The notes below the pieces were generated by a model that ran no database searches, was not told the origin of the DNA, and saw only the letters and a program-made list of their open reading frames with translations. 64,000 nt of DNA from NCBI RefSeq assembly GCF_002953715.1, contig NZ_CP025012.1, positions 3,162,001 to 3,226,000 on the forward strand, in the 5' to 3' direction. The stretch is from Rhizobium leguminosarum. GTDB lineage: Bacteria; Pseudomonadota; Alphaproteobacteria; Rhizobiales; Rhizobiaceae. The position numbers and the translations under genes are program-made. Positions 25,939-34,554 of this stretch are shown piece by piece (position 1 is the first letter of the stretch; every line of letters starts with the position of its first letter).

Positions 25939-26979
25939 ATGACAAAATATAAGCTCGAGTATATTTGGCTCGATGGGTACACTCCGGTACCGAACCTGCG
26001 TGGCAAGACGCAGATCAAGGAATTCGACGCATTCCCGACGCTGGAACAGCTTCCGCTCTGGGGCTTTGACGGCTCCTCGACGCAGCAGGCCGAAGGCCGC
26101 AGCTCCGATTGCGTGCTGAAGCCGGTCGCCATCTATCCCGACCCGGCCCGTACCAACGGCGCTCTCGTCATGTGCGAAGTCATGATGCCGGATGGCGTCA
26201 CGCCGCACGCATCGAATGCCCGCGCCACCATCCTTGACGACGAAGACGCCTGGTTCGGCTTCGAGCAGGAATATTTCTTCTACCAGAACGGCCGTCCGCT
26301 CGGCTTCCCTGAGCAGGGCTACCCCGCTCCGCAGGGCCCGTACTACACCGGCGTCGGCTATTCGAACGTCGGCGACGTTGCCCGCGAAATCGTCGAAGAG
26401 CATCTCGACCTCTGCCTCGCTGCCGGCATCAATCACGAAGGCATCAATGCCGAAGTGGCCAAGGGCCAGTGGGAATTCCAGATTTTCGGCAAGGGCTCCA
26501 AGAAGGCCGCCGACCAGATCTGGATGGCACGCTACCTCTTGCAGCGCCTGACCGAAAAGTACGGCATCGACATCGAGTATCACTGCAAGCCGCTCGGCGA
26601 CACCGACTGGAACGGCTCGGGCATGCATTGCAACTTCTCGACCAAGTACCTGCGCGAAGTCGGCGGCAAGGAATATTTCGAAGCGCTCATGGCGCAGTTC
26701 GACAAGAACCTGATGGACCACATCGCGGTCTACGGCCCCGATAACGACAAGCGCCTGACTGGCAAGCACGAGACTGCTCCGTGGAACAAGTTCTCCTACG
26801 GCGTTGCCGACCGTGGTGCTTCGATCCGCGTGCCGCACTCCTTCATCAAGAACGACTACAAGGGCTATCTGGAAGATCGCCGCCCGAACTCGCAAGGCGA
26901 CCCCTACCAGATCGCTTCGCAGGTTCTGAAGACGATCTCGGAAGTTCCGACAGCAAGCTCGGCTTCCGCTGCCGCTTAA
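25939..26979 (+). CDS. glnII: Glutamine synthetase type II
   Basis: The 346-residue enzyme condenses glutamate and ammonia to glutamine using ATP. It is the eukaryote-like GSII found in Rhizobiales, recognised by YIWLDGYTPVPNLRGKT, LPLWGFDGSSTQQAEG, NGSGMHCNFST and GKHETAPWNKFSYGVADRG. It lacks the adenylylation loop of GSI, so control is mostly through expression. The ATG follows GAGAGAGTCACG; 21 upstream in-frame codons are not part of the family. Regulation by NtrC and sigma-54 and by the divergent GstI is strongly indicated by the upstream sequence. An intrinsic terminator follows. Confidence 0.97.
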   Translation: MTKYKLEYIWLDGYTPVPNLRGKTQIKEFDAFPTLEQLPLWGFDGSSTQQAEGRSSDCVLKPVAIYPDPARTNGALVMCEVMMPDGVTPHASNARATILDDEDAWFGFEQEYFFYQNGRPLGFPEQGYPAPQGPYYTGVGYSNVGDVAREIVEEHLDLCLAAGINHEGINAEVAKGQWEFQIFGKGSKKAADQIWMARYLLQRLTEKYGIDIEYHCKPLGDTDWNGSGMHCNFSTKYLREVGGKEYFEALMAQFDKNLMDHIAVYGPDNDKRLTGKHETAPWNKFSYGVADRGASIRVPHSFIKNDYKGYLEDRRPNSQGDPYQIASQVLKTISEVPTASSASAAA

Positions 26980-26987
26980 CCTCCCAA

Positions 26988-27014
26988 ACGGCGCCGGTCC
27001 ACGACCGGCGCCGT
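26988..27014 (+). terminator. Intrinsic terminator of glnII
   Basis: The arms ACGGCGCCGGTC and GACCGGCGCCGT pair perfectly over 12 bp around a 3-base loop and are followed by CATTCTTT, eight bases after the stop. Confidence 0.85.
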
Positions 27015-27218
27015 CATTCTTTATGCATGAAAACCGCGATCGACCGCTGACATATTCGCGGGTATCGAGCCGCTAAAGCCCTGCAATCCTTGCAATATGG
27101 GCTGTAATATTTCCATCATGGTCATGCCTCAAAATAGAGAAGCGGGAATCGCCGTTCCGGAACCCCGCTTTGGGGTTGAGCGTTGCCATATCACTGCGAC
27201 GCGGATGGAAATCGTGAC

Positions 27219-28400
27219 ATGCTGCAACGTCCGGCAAACACTTATAGCGGCGAGAGCTGGGCCAATGCCGCAGCCGCCGGAAACCTGCCCGAAAGGCTGG
27301 TGATCGTCACCGATGCCTGGCACCCGCAGGTCAACGGCGTCGTTCGCTCGATCGAGAACACCAATCGCGAACTGGCGAAGATGGGCGTCGAAGTTTCGAT
27401 GGTGACGCCGGAGCGCTTCAACAGCATCCCCTGCCCGACTTATCCCGAGATCCGCCTATCGATTGCCAATTACCGCCGCATCGCCCGCGAGATCGAAAAG
27501 CACAATCCCTCCTACGTGCATATTGCCACCGAAGGTCCGCTGGGGCTGACCGCCCGCCGCTGGTGCCTGAGGAACCGCATGCCGTTTTCGACGAGCTACC
27601 ACACCCGCTTCCCGGAATACGTCTCCGCGCGCCTGCCGATACCGAAGAGCTGGCTCTATTCCTTCGTCCGCTGGTTCCACAATGGCGGCGCCGGCTGCAT
27701 GGTGGCGACACCGAGCCTTGCCCGTGAACTGTCGGAAAAGGGCATCCGCAACCTCATGCCCTGGAGCCGCGGCATCGACGCCACGCAGTTCCGTCCGATG
27801 GCGCTCGAGGAAAATCCGTTCGGCCTGCCGCGTCCGATCTTCATGACCGTCGGCCGCGTGGCGCTGGAAAAGAACCTGCCGGCCTTCCTCGATCTCGACC
27901 TGCCGGGTTCCAAGGTCGTCGTCGGTGACGGTCCGGCCCGCGCCGAGCTCGAAAAGCAATATCCCGACGTCTTCTTCGCCGGCGTACAGTTCGGCGAGGA
28001 TCTGGCGAAAACCTATGCCCAGGCCGACGTCTTCGTCTTTCCCTCGCTCACCGACACCTTCGGCAACACCATCCTCGAGGCGCTGGCATCCGGCGTGCCG
28101 GTTGCAGCCTATCCGGTCACCGGCCCGCTCGACATCATCGGCGAAGACAGCGAAGTCGGGGCGCTCGACCAGAACCTGCAGGCCGCCTGCCTTGCCGCCC
28201 TCTCCGCCTCGCGCAGCAAGGCGCGTGACCTCGCCATGCAATATTCCTGGGAAGCGGCGACACTACAGTTCATCAACAATATCCGCGCCGCCAACGGCGT
28301 CATCACGCCGAAATGGAAGAAGGCCTGGCAGTTTGCCAAATCGCTTCCAAGAAGCAGAAAGCCCGGCGAAACCGCCGGGCCTCTCCCGTCCGCAGACTGA
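27219..28400 (+). CDS. Glycosyltransferase family 4 (lipid/mannosyl type)
   Basis: The product of about 393 residues has the two-domain GT-B fold of GT4 enzymes. The N-terminal half carries VIVTDAWHPQVNGVVRSIEN and HIATEGPLGLTARRWC. The nucleotide-sugar half has FMTVGRVALEKNLPAFLDLD and the retaining-transferase motif DTFGNTILEALASGVPVAA with its EX7E-type glutamates. The closest families I know are GDP-mannose-dependent alpha-mannosyltransferases and rhizobial glycolipid synthases, so it may glycosylate a membrane diacylglycerol. The ATG at 27219 is preferred over a TTG 36 bases upstream. A GC-rich hairpin lies inside the last codons. Confidence 0.8.
   Translation: MLQRPANTYSGESWANAAAAGNLPERLVIVTDAWHPQVNGVVRSIENTNRELAKMGVEVSMVTPERFNSIPCPTYPEIRLSIANYRRIAREIEKHNPSYVHIATEGPLGLTARRWCLRNRMPFSTSYHTRFPEYVSARLPIPKSWLYSFVRWFHNGGAGCMVATPSLARELSEKGIRNLMPWSRGIDATQFRPMALEENPFGLPRPIFMTVGRVALEKNLPAFLDLDLPGSKVVVGDGPARAELEKQYPDVFFAGVQFGEDLAKTYAQADVFVFPSLTDTFGNTILEALASGVPVAAYPVTGPLDIIGEDSEVGALDQNLQAACLAALSASRSKARDLAMQYSWEAATLQFINNIRAANGVITPKWKKAWQFAKSLPRSRKPGETAGPLPSAD
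28361..28380 (+). terminator. GC-rich hairpin inside the 3' end of the glycosyltransferase gene
   Basis: GCCCGGCG and CGCCGGGC pair perfectly around AAAC, and CTCTCCCG follows. The hairpin overlaps the last seven or so codons and may end transcription between these convergent genes. Confidence 0.45.
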
Positions 28401-28406
28401 TTGGTT

Positions 28407-29420
28407 TTACTTGTGAAGCGCGCTGCGAAGCGTGTCGTTCGCGACCGCAATCGCGCTGCGCGCGGCAGGCGTTTCGGCAATGGCGTTCAGCAGCACGAAA
28501 TCGTGGATCGTGCCGTTGTATCGCATCGACGTGACCTTGACGCCGGCCTGGCTGAGCTTGCGGGCATAAGCCTCACCCTCGTCGCGCAGCACGTCGTTTT
28601 CGTCAACGATGACGAGCGCCGGCGGCAGGCCGTTCAACTGCTCCAGCGACGCCTGCAGCGGTGAGGCCGTCGGCTCCTTGCGCTTGGCTTCATCAGGCAG
28701 ATAGGCGTTCCAGAACCACTTCATCGCTTCCTTCGTCAGCCACGGGCCATCGGCGAACTGGTTGTAGGAACCATTGTCGAAATTGGCGTCGGTGACGGGG
28801 TAGAACAGCACCTGCTGATCGATGGCAGGACCGCCGCGTTCCTTGGCAAGCAGCGTCACCACCGCCGCCATGTTGCCGCCAACGCTATCGCCTGCGACCG
28901 CGAGCCTGGAGGCATCGACCTTGAACTCCTTGGCATGCTCGGCGACGTATTTGGTCGCAGCATAAGCCTGCTCGATGGCAACGGGATAGCGGGCTTCCGG
29001 CGAGCGCTCGTAGTCGACGAAGACGACGGCGGCATCGGCGCCGTTGGCAATCTCGCGCACCAGCCGGTCATGCGTATCCGCATCGCCCAGCACCCAGCCG
29101 CCGCCATGGAAATAGAGAATGACCGGCAGCGTGCCCTTGGCATGTTCCGGGCGGACAATGCGCAGCTTGATGCTGCCTGTCGGACCAGCCTTGATGACCC
29201 TGTCCTCTTCCTTGGCGGCAAGCTTCTTCACATCGCCCTTCTGCGCGCCGGCCAGGACATTGCGGGCATCGGCCGGCGACAGCGTGTAGATCGGCTTGCC
29301 GCCGGCAAGCCCGTCCATGAATTTCTGCGTTGTCGGTTCGAGTACCGGATCGGCAAGCGCGCCAACGGCGGAGGCTGCGAGCAGTGCTGCTGCGGAAACT
29401 ACGGTCTTGATGGTCGACAT
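28407..29420 (-). CDS. Secreted alpha/beta-hydrolase (HSL-type esterase/lipase)
   Basis: The 337-residue precursor begins with a signal peptide cleaved near ALADPV (about residue 23). It contains the HSL-family oxyanion motif YFHGGGWVLGD, the nucleophile elbow AGDSVGGNMAAV (the usual GDSAGG with Val for Ala), an acid in VDENDVLRDEG and the catalytic His in NGTIHDFVLL. It probably hydrolyses short-chain esters in the periplasm. It is transcribed divergently from an OhrR-type regulator, and the 162 bases between them carry two matching operator-like repeats, so the esterase is likely the regulator's target. Confidence 0.85.
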   Translation of the reverse strand: MSTIKTVVSAAALLAASAVGALADPVLEPTTQKFMDGLAGGKPIYTLSPADARNVLAGAQKGDVKKLAAKEEDRVIKAGPTGSIKLRIVRPEHAKGTLPVILYFHGGGWVLGDADTHDRLVREIANGADAAVVFVDYERSPEARYPVAIEQAYAATKYVAEHAKEFKVDASRLAVAGDSVGGNMAAVVTLLAKERGGPAIDQQVLFYPVTDANFDNGSYNQFADGPWLTKEAMKWFWNAYLPDEAKRKEPTASPLQASLEQLNGLPPALVIVDENDVLRDEGEAYARKLSQAGVKVTSMRYNGTIHDFVLLNAIAETPAARSAIAVANDTLRSALHK

Positions 29421-29474
29421 TGTCTTGTCCTCTCGGTTTCGATGTTCGTCGTGAACACGGCATTTATATCGCGC

Positions 29475-29491
29475 ACGATTATTTATTGCAC
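29475..29491. promoter_or_regulatory. Candidate regulator site 1 (direct repeat copy)
   Basis: ACGATTATTTATTGCAC matches the copy at 29533-29549 in 16 of 17 positions and lies about 55 bases upstream of the esterase start. The neighbouring ATCGCGCACGAT adds a small palindrome. It probably binds the OhrR-type repressor. Confidence 0.5.
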
Positions 29492-29532
29492 AAATTAAAT
29501 TTCCGCATAGCTACCATGCAAAAAAAGCGCAT

Positions 29533-29549
29533 ACGATTATTTATCGCAC
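29533..29549. promoter_or_regulatory. Candidate regulator site 2 (direct repeat copy)
   Basis: ACGATTATTTATCGCAC contains the imperfect palindrome CGATTATTTATCG and is followed by a second small one, ATCGCACGAT. It lies about 35 bases upstream of the regulator start, a normal place for autorepression. Confidence 0.5.
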
Positions 29550-29582
29550 GATATATATTGGATTGGTTTTGGAGATATGCGC

Positions 29583-30020
29583 ATGCAGGATCAACTGAAG
29601 CTCGACAATTTCATCTGCTTCGCCGTCTATACGGCAAGCCACGCAATGAATCGCGTCTACAAACCGCTGCTCGACACGCTCGGCCTCACCTATCCGCAAT
29701 ATCTGGCGATGGTTTCGCTCTGGGAGCAGGACGGCCAGACCGTCGGCGGCTTGGGTGAAAAGCTCTTCCTGGAATCGAGCACGCTGACCCCACTGCTCAA
29801 ACGCCTTGAAACCGCAGGCTATGTCAGACGCGAACGCAGCCGGGAGGACGAACGCGTCGTCGTCATCCGCTTGAGCGAAGAAGGCATTCGCCTGAAGGAA
29901 AAGGCGATCGGCATCCCGGGTTGCATCGCCGCTGCCAGCGGTCGCGATGCAGTCGACCTCACCCGCCTCCAGGCCGAGATCGTGGCGCTGCGTGAAGCGC
30001 TGAACAAAAGCGTGGCTTAG
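29583..30020 (+). CDS. OhrR-type MarR-family regulator
   Basis: The 145-residue winged-helix protein has the hallmarks of OhrR, the organic-hydroperoxide sensor. It has the reactive cysteine early in the chain (DNFICFAVY, Cys12), then the DNA-binding segment with SSTLTPLLKRLETAGYVRRE, and a second cysteine near the C-terminus (IPGCIAAA, Cys114) as in two-cysteine OhrR proteins. The second of two nearby ATG codons is used because it has GGAG at the right distance. Its divergent neighbour is an esterase rather than ohr, so the inducing signal could be a lipid peroxide or a product of ester cleavage. Confidence 0.82.
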   Translation: MQDQLKLDNFICFAVYTASHAMNRVYKPLLDTLGLTYPQYLAMVSLWEQDGQTVGGLGEKLFLESSTLTPLLKRLETAGYVRRERSREDERVVVIRLSEEGIRLKEKAIGIPGCIAAASGRDAVDLTRLQAEIVALREALNKSVA

Positions 30021-30054
30021 ATTGCCGGATAGCTACACAGTGCCTGTGATACCT

Positions 30055-30078
30055 CCTTCTGCCCTGCCGGGCAGAAGG
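30055..30078. terminator. Bidirectional stem-loop between the OhrR-type gene and der
   Basis: CCTTCTGCCC and GGGCAGAAGG pair perfectly around TGCC. It lies between two convergent genes and can serve both. Confidence 0.55.
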
Positions 30079-30132
30079 GGTGGCGTCCACGACGCGCGCG
30101 CAATGCCCCACCAATCAGTGCAAGCTCCCCGC

Positions 30133-31557
30133 CTACGTCCGCCTCTTCTTGCCCTCGAACGGATTTTCAGGCGAGCGGAAATGGATACGGATCGGCACGC
30201 TCGGCATGTCGAAATCGGCGCGCAACCCGTTGATCAGATAGCGTGTATAGGATTCCGGTAGCGCATCCGAGCGGGTGCAGGAGATCATGAAGGCCGGCGG
30301 GCGGGCCTTTACCTGCGTCATGTATTTCAGCTTGATGCGGCGGCCGGAAACGGCCGGAGGCGGATGCTGAATCTGCTGTGTCTCCAGCCAGCGGTTGAGC
30401 CGCGCCGTCGAGATGCGTTTGTTCCAGACCCTGTCCGTGTCGATGATCGCCTGCATCAGCTTGTCCAGTCCCCAGCCGGTCTGGCCGGAGATCGGCACGG
30501 CGCGGATGCCGCGCGCCTGCGGCAGCAGCCGGTCGGTCTTTTCGCGCAGATCCGCAAGCACCGCCTGCCGGTCCTCGATCATGTCCCACTTGTTGAAGGC
30601 GAGCACAGCGGCACGGCCCTCGCGCAGCACGAGGTCGACGATCTGCAGGTCCTGCTTTTCGAAAGGGATCGTCGCATCGAAGACGATGACGACGGTTTCC
30701 GCGAAGCGGATGGCGCGCAGCGCATCGGCAACCGAAAGCTTCTCCAGCTTCTCGATCACCCGCGCCTTGCGGCGCATGCCTGCCGTATCGAACATCTTGA
30801 TGGTGCGGCCGCGCCAGTCCCATTCGACCGAGATGGAGTCGCGGGTAATGCCTGCCTCCGGCCCGGTCAAAAGCCGGTCCTCGCCGAGGAAGCGGTTGAT
30901 CAGCGTCGATTTTCCGGCATTCGGCCGGCCGACGATCGCCACCCTGAGCGGCTTCGTCTCGTCATAGGCCGGCTCTTCGTCCGCGTCGCTGTCCTCGCCT
31001 TCCGTCTGCGGAATGTCGACATCCGTAACGGCGACATCCTCCTTGGCGGGATAGGCCCGGTCCTCGCCGATTGCCGCAACGATCGCATCGCGCAAATCGA
31101 GCATGCCCTGCCCATGTTCGGCCGAAATCGGCGTCGGCTCGCCGAGCCCGAGCGTGTAGGCGTCATAGAAGCCGCTGTCGGAGCCCCGCGCTTCGGATTT
31201 GTTGGCGACAAGCACCACCGGCTTGCCGCGACGGCGCAGCATTTCGGCAAGGTCGGTATCGACGGGCGTCAATCCGCTCTTGGCGTCGACGACGAAAAGC
31301 GAAAGATCCGCCTCGTCGATCGCCGCTTCCGTCTGCGCCCGCATCCGGCCCTGCAGACTTTCTGCGTCGGCCTCTTCCAGACCAGCCGTGTCGATGATCG
31401 TGAAGGTCAGGCCCATCAGCCGCGCATCGCCCGGCCGGCGGTCGCGGGTAACACCCGGCGTGTCGTCGACAAGCGCAAGCTTCTTGCCTACCAGCCGGTT
31501 GAAAAGTGTCGACTTGCCGACATTCGGACGACCGACGATCGCGACCGTGAAACTCAT
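30133..31557 (-). CDS. der: GTPase Der (EngA), ribosome assembly
   Basis: The 474-residue protein has two tandem GTPase domains followed by a KH-like domain, the unique build of Der, which is needed for 50S ribosome maturation. The first G1 motif is [14 protein letters not shown] and the second [14 protein letters not shown]; both are followed by DTAG motifs and by NKSE or NKWD motifs. An acidic linker ([18 protein letters not shown]) separates the domains. The gene lies 18 bases after a TPR membrane-protein gene and is probably in the same operon. It should be essential. Confidence 0.97.
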   Translation of the reverse strand: MSFTVAIVGRPNVGKSTLFNRLVGKKLALVDDTPGVTRDRRPGDARLMGLTFTIIDTAGLEEADAESLQGRMRAQTEAAIDEADLSLFVVDAKSGLTPVDTDLAEMLRRRGKPVVLVANKSEARGSDSGFYDAYTLGLGEPTPISAEHGQGMLDLRDAIVAAIGEDRAYPAKEDVAVTDVDIPQTEGEDSDADEEPAYDETKPLRVAIVGRPNAGKSTLINRFLGEDRLLTGPEAGITRDSISVEWDWRGRTIKMFDTAGMRRKARVIEKLEKLSVADALRAIRFAETVVIVFDATIPFEKQDLQIVDLVLREGRAAVLAFNKWDMIEDRQAVLADLREKTDRLLPQARGIRAVPISGQTGWGLDKLMQAIIDTDRVWNKRISTARLNRWLETQQIQHPPPAVSGRRIKLKYMTQVKARPPAFMISCTRSDALPESYTRYLINGLRADFDMPSVPIRIHFRSPENPFEGKKRRT

Positions 31558-31575
31558 ATCTTGTCCTTAACGCGA

Positions 31576-32259
31576 TCAGCCCTGAGCGGCGGGCGCCTTG
31601 CCGGATGCGGTAATCAGATCAAGCATCATATGGGCGCGATTGGCAACATTGCGTGGGCTGTCGGTATCGTCGACGATCGACTGGAACCACTGCCGCGCCT
31701 GCGCCATGTTGCCGGCTTTGTAAGCGGCAAGGCCGAGTGCCTCGCGCGCCGAATGACGGAAGGCGTTCCCGGGAACGGCCATTTCCTCGATCGCGGCCGA
31801 AACCTGTTCGTAAGCACCGTTCTCGATGAGCAGCCAGCCGGCACGCATCTTGGCGGCATCGCGCACGGCGGCCGGAACGGCATTGTCCTTGCCGATCTCG
31901 TTGAAGGCGGCGATCGCCGCGGCGGTATCGCCCTTCTGCACCTGGACGGTCGCGGCCCGCATCCGCGCCAGCACCGGATAGGCGCCATGGCCTTCCTTCT
32001 CGAGCTTGTCGAGCGCGGCCAGCGCCTCGTCGTTCTTGTTCTCGTCGGCAAGCTTCATCGCCGCCAGGAACTGGTCGCCGGTGCCGGAGGAACGGTTGTC
32101 GTCCCAATACTCGTAGAGAACCTTGCCGGCTGTGCCGACGACGATCAGAATGGCGACGACGATGATATAGCGGCCGAACCGGCGCCAGACGCCCTTCATC
32201 TGGTCGGATCGCAATTCCTCATTGACTTCACGGATGAAGCTGTCGTCGTTGAATGCCAT
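31576..32259 (-). CDS. TPR (YfgM-like) membrane protein upstream of der
   Basis: The 227-residue protein has a cytoplasmic N-terminus, one span (YIIVVAILIVVGTAGKVLYEY) and an alpha-helical tetratricopeptide-like part. Conserved phrases such as GDQFLAAMKLADENKNDEAL match the TPR_21/YfgM family. In E. coli, YfgM sits in the same operon region as der and interacts with PpiD and the Sec translocon, and the same gene order appears here. The start follows GGAGACGAGA; 13 upstream codons were left out. Confidence 0.82.
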   Translation of the reverse strand: MAFNDDSFIREVNEELRSDQMKGVWRRFGRYIIVVAILIVVGTAGKVLYEYWDDNRSSGTGDQFLAAMKLADENKNDEALAALDKLEKEGHGAYPVLARMRAATVQVQKGDTAAAIAAFNEIGKDNAVPAAVRDAAKMRAGWLLIENGAYEQVSAAIEEMAVPGNAFRHSAREALGLAAYKAGNMAQARQWFQSIVDDTDSPRNVANRAHMMLDLITASGKAPAAQG

Positions 32260-32590
32260 TCTCGTCTCCGGCCGCGGAAATACCCATACACCATGCAAAA
32301 CGCATATTGTCGGGCCTTCTACTCCATTTTGCAGCTGTTGTAAGGGGGATGTGAAAGATTAGAGCAATTCCAGGAAAAGTGCGAAGCGGTTTTCCCAGGT
32401 AAAGCGCGAAGCGCTTTTGCCGGGAATTGCGTAGAAACAAAAGGTTAGAGCGGCTCTGAGCTTCCATGAAAAGCTGAACCGCTCTAGAGCGCCGCGCGTC
32501 CAACAGGACGCGCTAAGGACGCTCTAACACTTTGAATCCGCGTATAATCCTTTCCAAAAATCGGAATCGATTTTTGGGGTTATGCGCGGG
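32260..32590. repeat. Intergenic mosaic repeats (two adjoining units)
   Basis: Unit 1 starts at 32361 with AGAGCAATTCCAGGAAAAGT and is shared with 44135-44235. Unit 2, 32486-32590, starts with AGAGCGCCGCGCGT and is shared with 38833-38936. Both contain imperfect palindromes. There is no gene in this interval; promoter elements for the TPR gene must lie in its first 100 bases. Confidence 0.7.
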
Positions 32591-33175
32591 TCAGATGACG
32601 AGCGGCGAAACGCCGATCAACCATTCGTGCAGCTTCCAGATGATCAGCGCCCAGACGACGATGCCGATGATGATGGCATAGAGGTCGTATTTGGCCGAGA
32701 CGAACGGTCGGAGCGTGATCTCGCCCGCCCGCTGCCGCCGTTTCAGGGAAATGCGCAGGATGACGCCCCAGGCGAGAAAGGCGGCAAACAGCAGGACCGA
32801 CGACGTCTCGCCATTGGCGAGCAGGTGCGCCAGCGCCCAGATCTTCACCGACAGCACCATCGGATGCTTGGTCTTGGTCGCGATATGCCCCGCCGGCAGC
32901 AGCGAGGCGACGAGACAGATCATCGCGATCAGCATCAGCGTGATTGTTATATGCGCCATCCAGACCGGTGGATTGTAGAGCATGCCGGTTACCTGCCGGG
33001 CCTGCCCGAAGCCGTAGATCAACAGGATCAGCGTGGCGAGGCTGGCGATCGAATAGGCCGCCCGCCAGCCCTTCTCGCCGAGGCTTGCAATCATCGAGCG
33101 GCGAAAGTCCGGCGACACCACCCGCACCAGATGCACCCCGAGGAAAAGTATGATGCCGACGATAAGCAATGTCAT
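32591..33175 (-). CDS. NnrU family membrane protein
   Basis: The 194-residue protein has about five or six hydrophobic spans and the NnrU pattern: FLGVHLVRVVSPDFRRSMIA, then YGFGQARQ and HPMVLSVKIWALAHLLANGE. The last also resembles the membrane isoprenylcysteine/isomerase-like fold. NnrU was named from the nitrite/nitric-oxide reductase region, but many relatives, as here, stand apart from denitrification genes and their role is unclear. The ATG follows GGAAGGGATCC. It is divergent from the deacetylase gene. Confidence 0.85.
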   Translation of the reverse strand: MTLLIVGIILFLGVHLVRVVSPDFRRSMIASLGEKGWRAAYSIASLATLILLIYGFGQARQVTGMLYNPPVWMAHITITLMLIAMICLVASLLPAGHIATKTKHPMVLSVKIWALAHLLANGETSSVLLFAAFLAWGVILRISLKRRQRAGEITLRPFVSAKYDLYAIIIGIVVWALIIWKLHEWLIGVSPLVI

Positions 33176-33296
33176 TGCGGATCCCTTCCGTGCCGTTTGT
33201 GTTGGCTTAGCCGGTGGCGTGAAAAAATGCCAGCGCGACCGCAGCTTCGCCGCAATTCTATCGGAGGGAAACCGCGAACAAATTGTCGCGGTGCCC

Positions 33297-34283
33297 ATGT
33301 CTCGTTCCCTCCTCTCCGCCTGCCTTTCTGTCTCGCTCCTCGTTCCGGCAGTTGCAGAGGCGGCCGACCGGCCGAAACAGCTCGTCATCATTTCCTTCGA
33401 CGGCGCCCACGACAACGCGCTCTGGCTGAAGAGCCGCGAGATGGCGGCGAAAAACAGCGCTCATTTCACTTATTTCCTTTCCTGCACCTTCCTGATGGAC
33501 GAGGCGGCGAAGAAGACCTACCAGGCGCCGCACCAGAAGCGCGGAAAATCCAATGTCGGCTTCGCCCAGAGCGACGACGAGATCCGCGAGCGCCTCGGCA
33601 ATATCTGGCACGCCCATCTCGAAGGCCACGATATATCGAGCCATGCCTGCGGTCATTTCGACGGCCGCCTCTGGAGCGAGGCCGACTGGTCGGCCGAATA
33701 CGCAACCTTTCATGCGACTTTGAAAAACGCCTGGAAGAGCGTCGGCCTCGAGGAGCCGGCCGGCTGGCAGGATCTGGTCGATCACGGCATCAAGGGCTTT
33801 CGCGCCCCCTATCTCTCGGCGACAGCGGGCGCTGACATGATCGCCGCCGAAAAGAAGGCGGGCTTCACCTATGACGCGAGCCTCGTCACCAAAGGGCCTG
33901 CCATGCCTGTCGAGGAAGACGGCATCATCCGCTTCGGCCTGCCGCTGATCCCCGAAGGCCCGAACGAGAAGCCGATCATCGGCATGGACTACAATCTCTT
34001 CGTCCGCCATTCCAAGGGTGAGGAGGATACGGCCGATTCCGCGGAATTCGAGGATCGCGCCTATGCCGCCTTCAAGGAAGCTTTCGACAAGCAATATGCC
34101 GGCAACCGCATCCCGCTACAGCTCGGTTTCCACTTCGTCGAAATGAACGGCGGCGCCTATTGGCGCGCGCTCGACCGACTGGTCAGCGACGTCTGCCACC
34201 GGGATGACGTCGCCTGCGTCAGCTATTCGGAAGCGATCCCGATGATCGAGGACCGCGGGAAATTGCAGACGTCAGGTCTTTGA
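33297..34283 (+). CDS. Secreted polysaccharide deacetylase-like protein
   Basis: The precursor has a signal peptide ending at VAEAAD (about residue 23). The mature protein starts with QLVIISFDGAHDNALWL, the usual metal-binding Asp motif of NodB-type deacetylases. Further matches are EGHDISSHACGHFDG (His pair of the metal site), GFRAPYLS and, near the end, QLGFHFVEMNGGAYW. Enzymes of this family remove acetyl groups from chitin- or peptidoglycan-like polymers; members with this longer form are uncharacterised. The start could also be a GTG two codons earlier. It probably acts in the periplasm. Confidence 0.82.
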   Translation: MSRSLLSACLSVSLLVPAVAEAADRPKQLVIISFDGAHDNALWLKSREMAAKNSAHFTYFLSCTFLMDEAAKKTYQAPHQKRGKSNVGFAQSDDEIRERLGNIWHAHLEGHDISSHACGHFDGRLWSEADWSAEYATFHATLKNAWKSVGLEEPAGWQDLVDHGIKGFRAPYLSATAGADMIAAEKKAGFTYDASLVTKGPAMPVEEDGIIRFGLPLIPEGPNEKPIIGMDYNLFVRHSKGEEDTADSAEFEDRAYAAFKEAFDKQYAGNRIPLQLGFHFVEMNGGAYWRALDRLVSDVCHRDDVACVSYSEAIPMIEDRGKLQTSGL

Positions 34284-34359
34284 TGGCGTCTAAGGAAATG
34301 CTGTAGAGACGGCAAGGTGTCTCCAGATTTCCTTGAACGAGACGGCATGCCGTGCCGCC

Positions 34360-34550
34360 CCCTCATCTACCTGCCGGCATCTTCTCCCCGCTGGGGAGAA
34401 GAGATTCGTTGCGACGCTGCGATTCCCCATTCTACCCACCGGAGGTCCGAAGGACGGGTCGAGACCTGTGGCTCGACCCCGCTCGGTGCCCGACAGGGCG
34501 GACGGGTGCCGCCGACGCGAACCTTCCGATCGCTCGCAGAATACCCCCGC
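34360..34550. repeat. Dispersed repeat with hairpins, copy A
   Basis: It combines a CTTCTCCCCGC / GGGGAGAAG hairpin with a 35-base segment (34446-34480) that matches 46800-46834 in 34 of 35 positions. The segment contains the pair GGGTCGAG / CTCGACCC. It lies between the deacetylase stop and the bacA stop and could form strong RNA hairpins. Confidence 0.7.
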
Positions 34551-34554
34551 TCCA

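Noticed and set aside
30364..32343. Open frame of 659 codons on the plus strand
   Set aside because: It is antisense to der and the TPR gene, both firmly identified.
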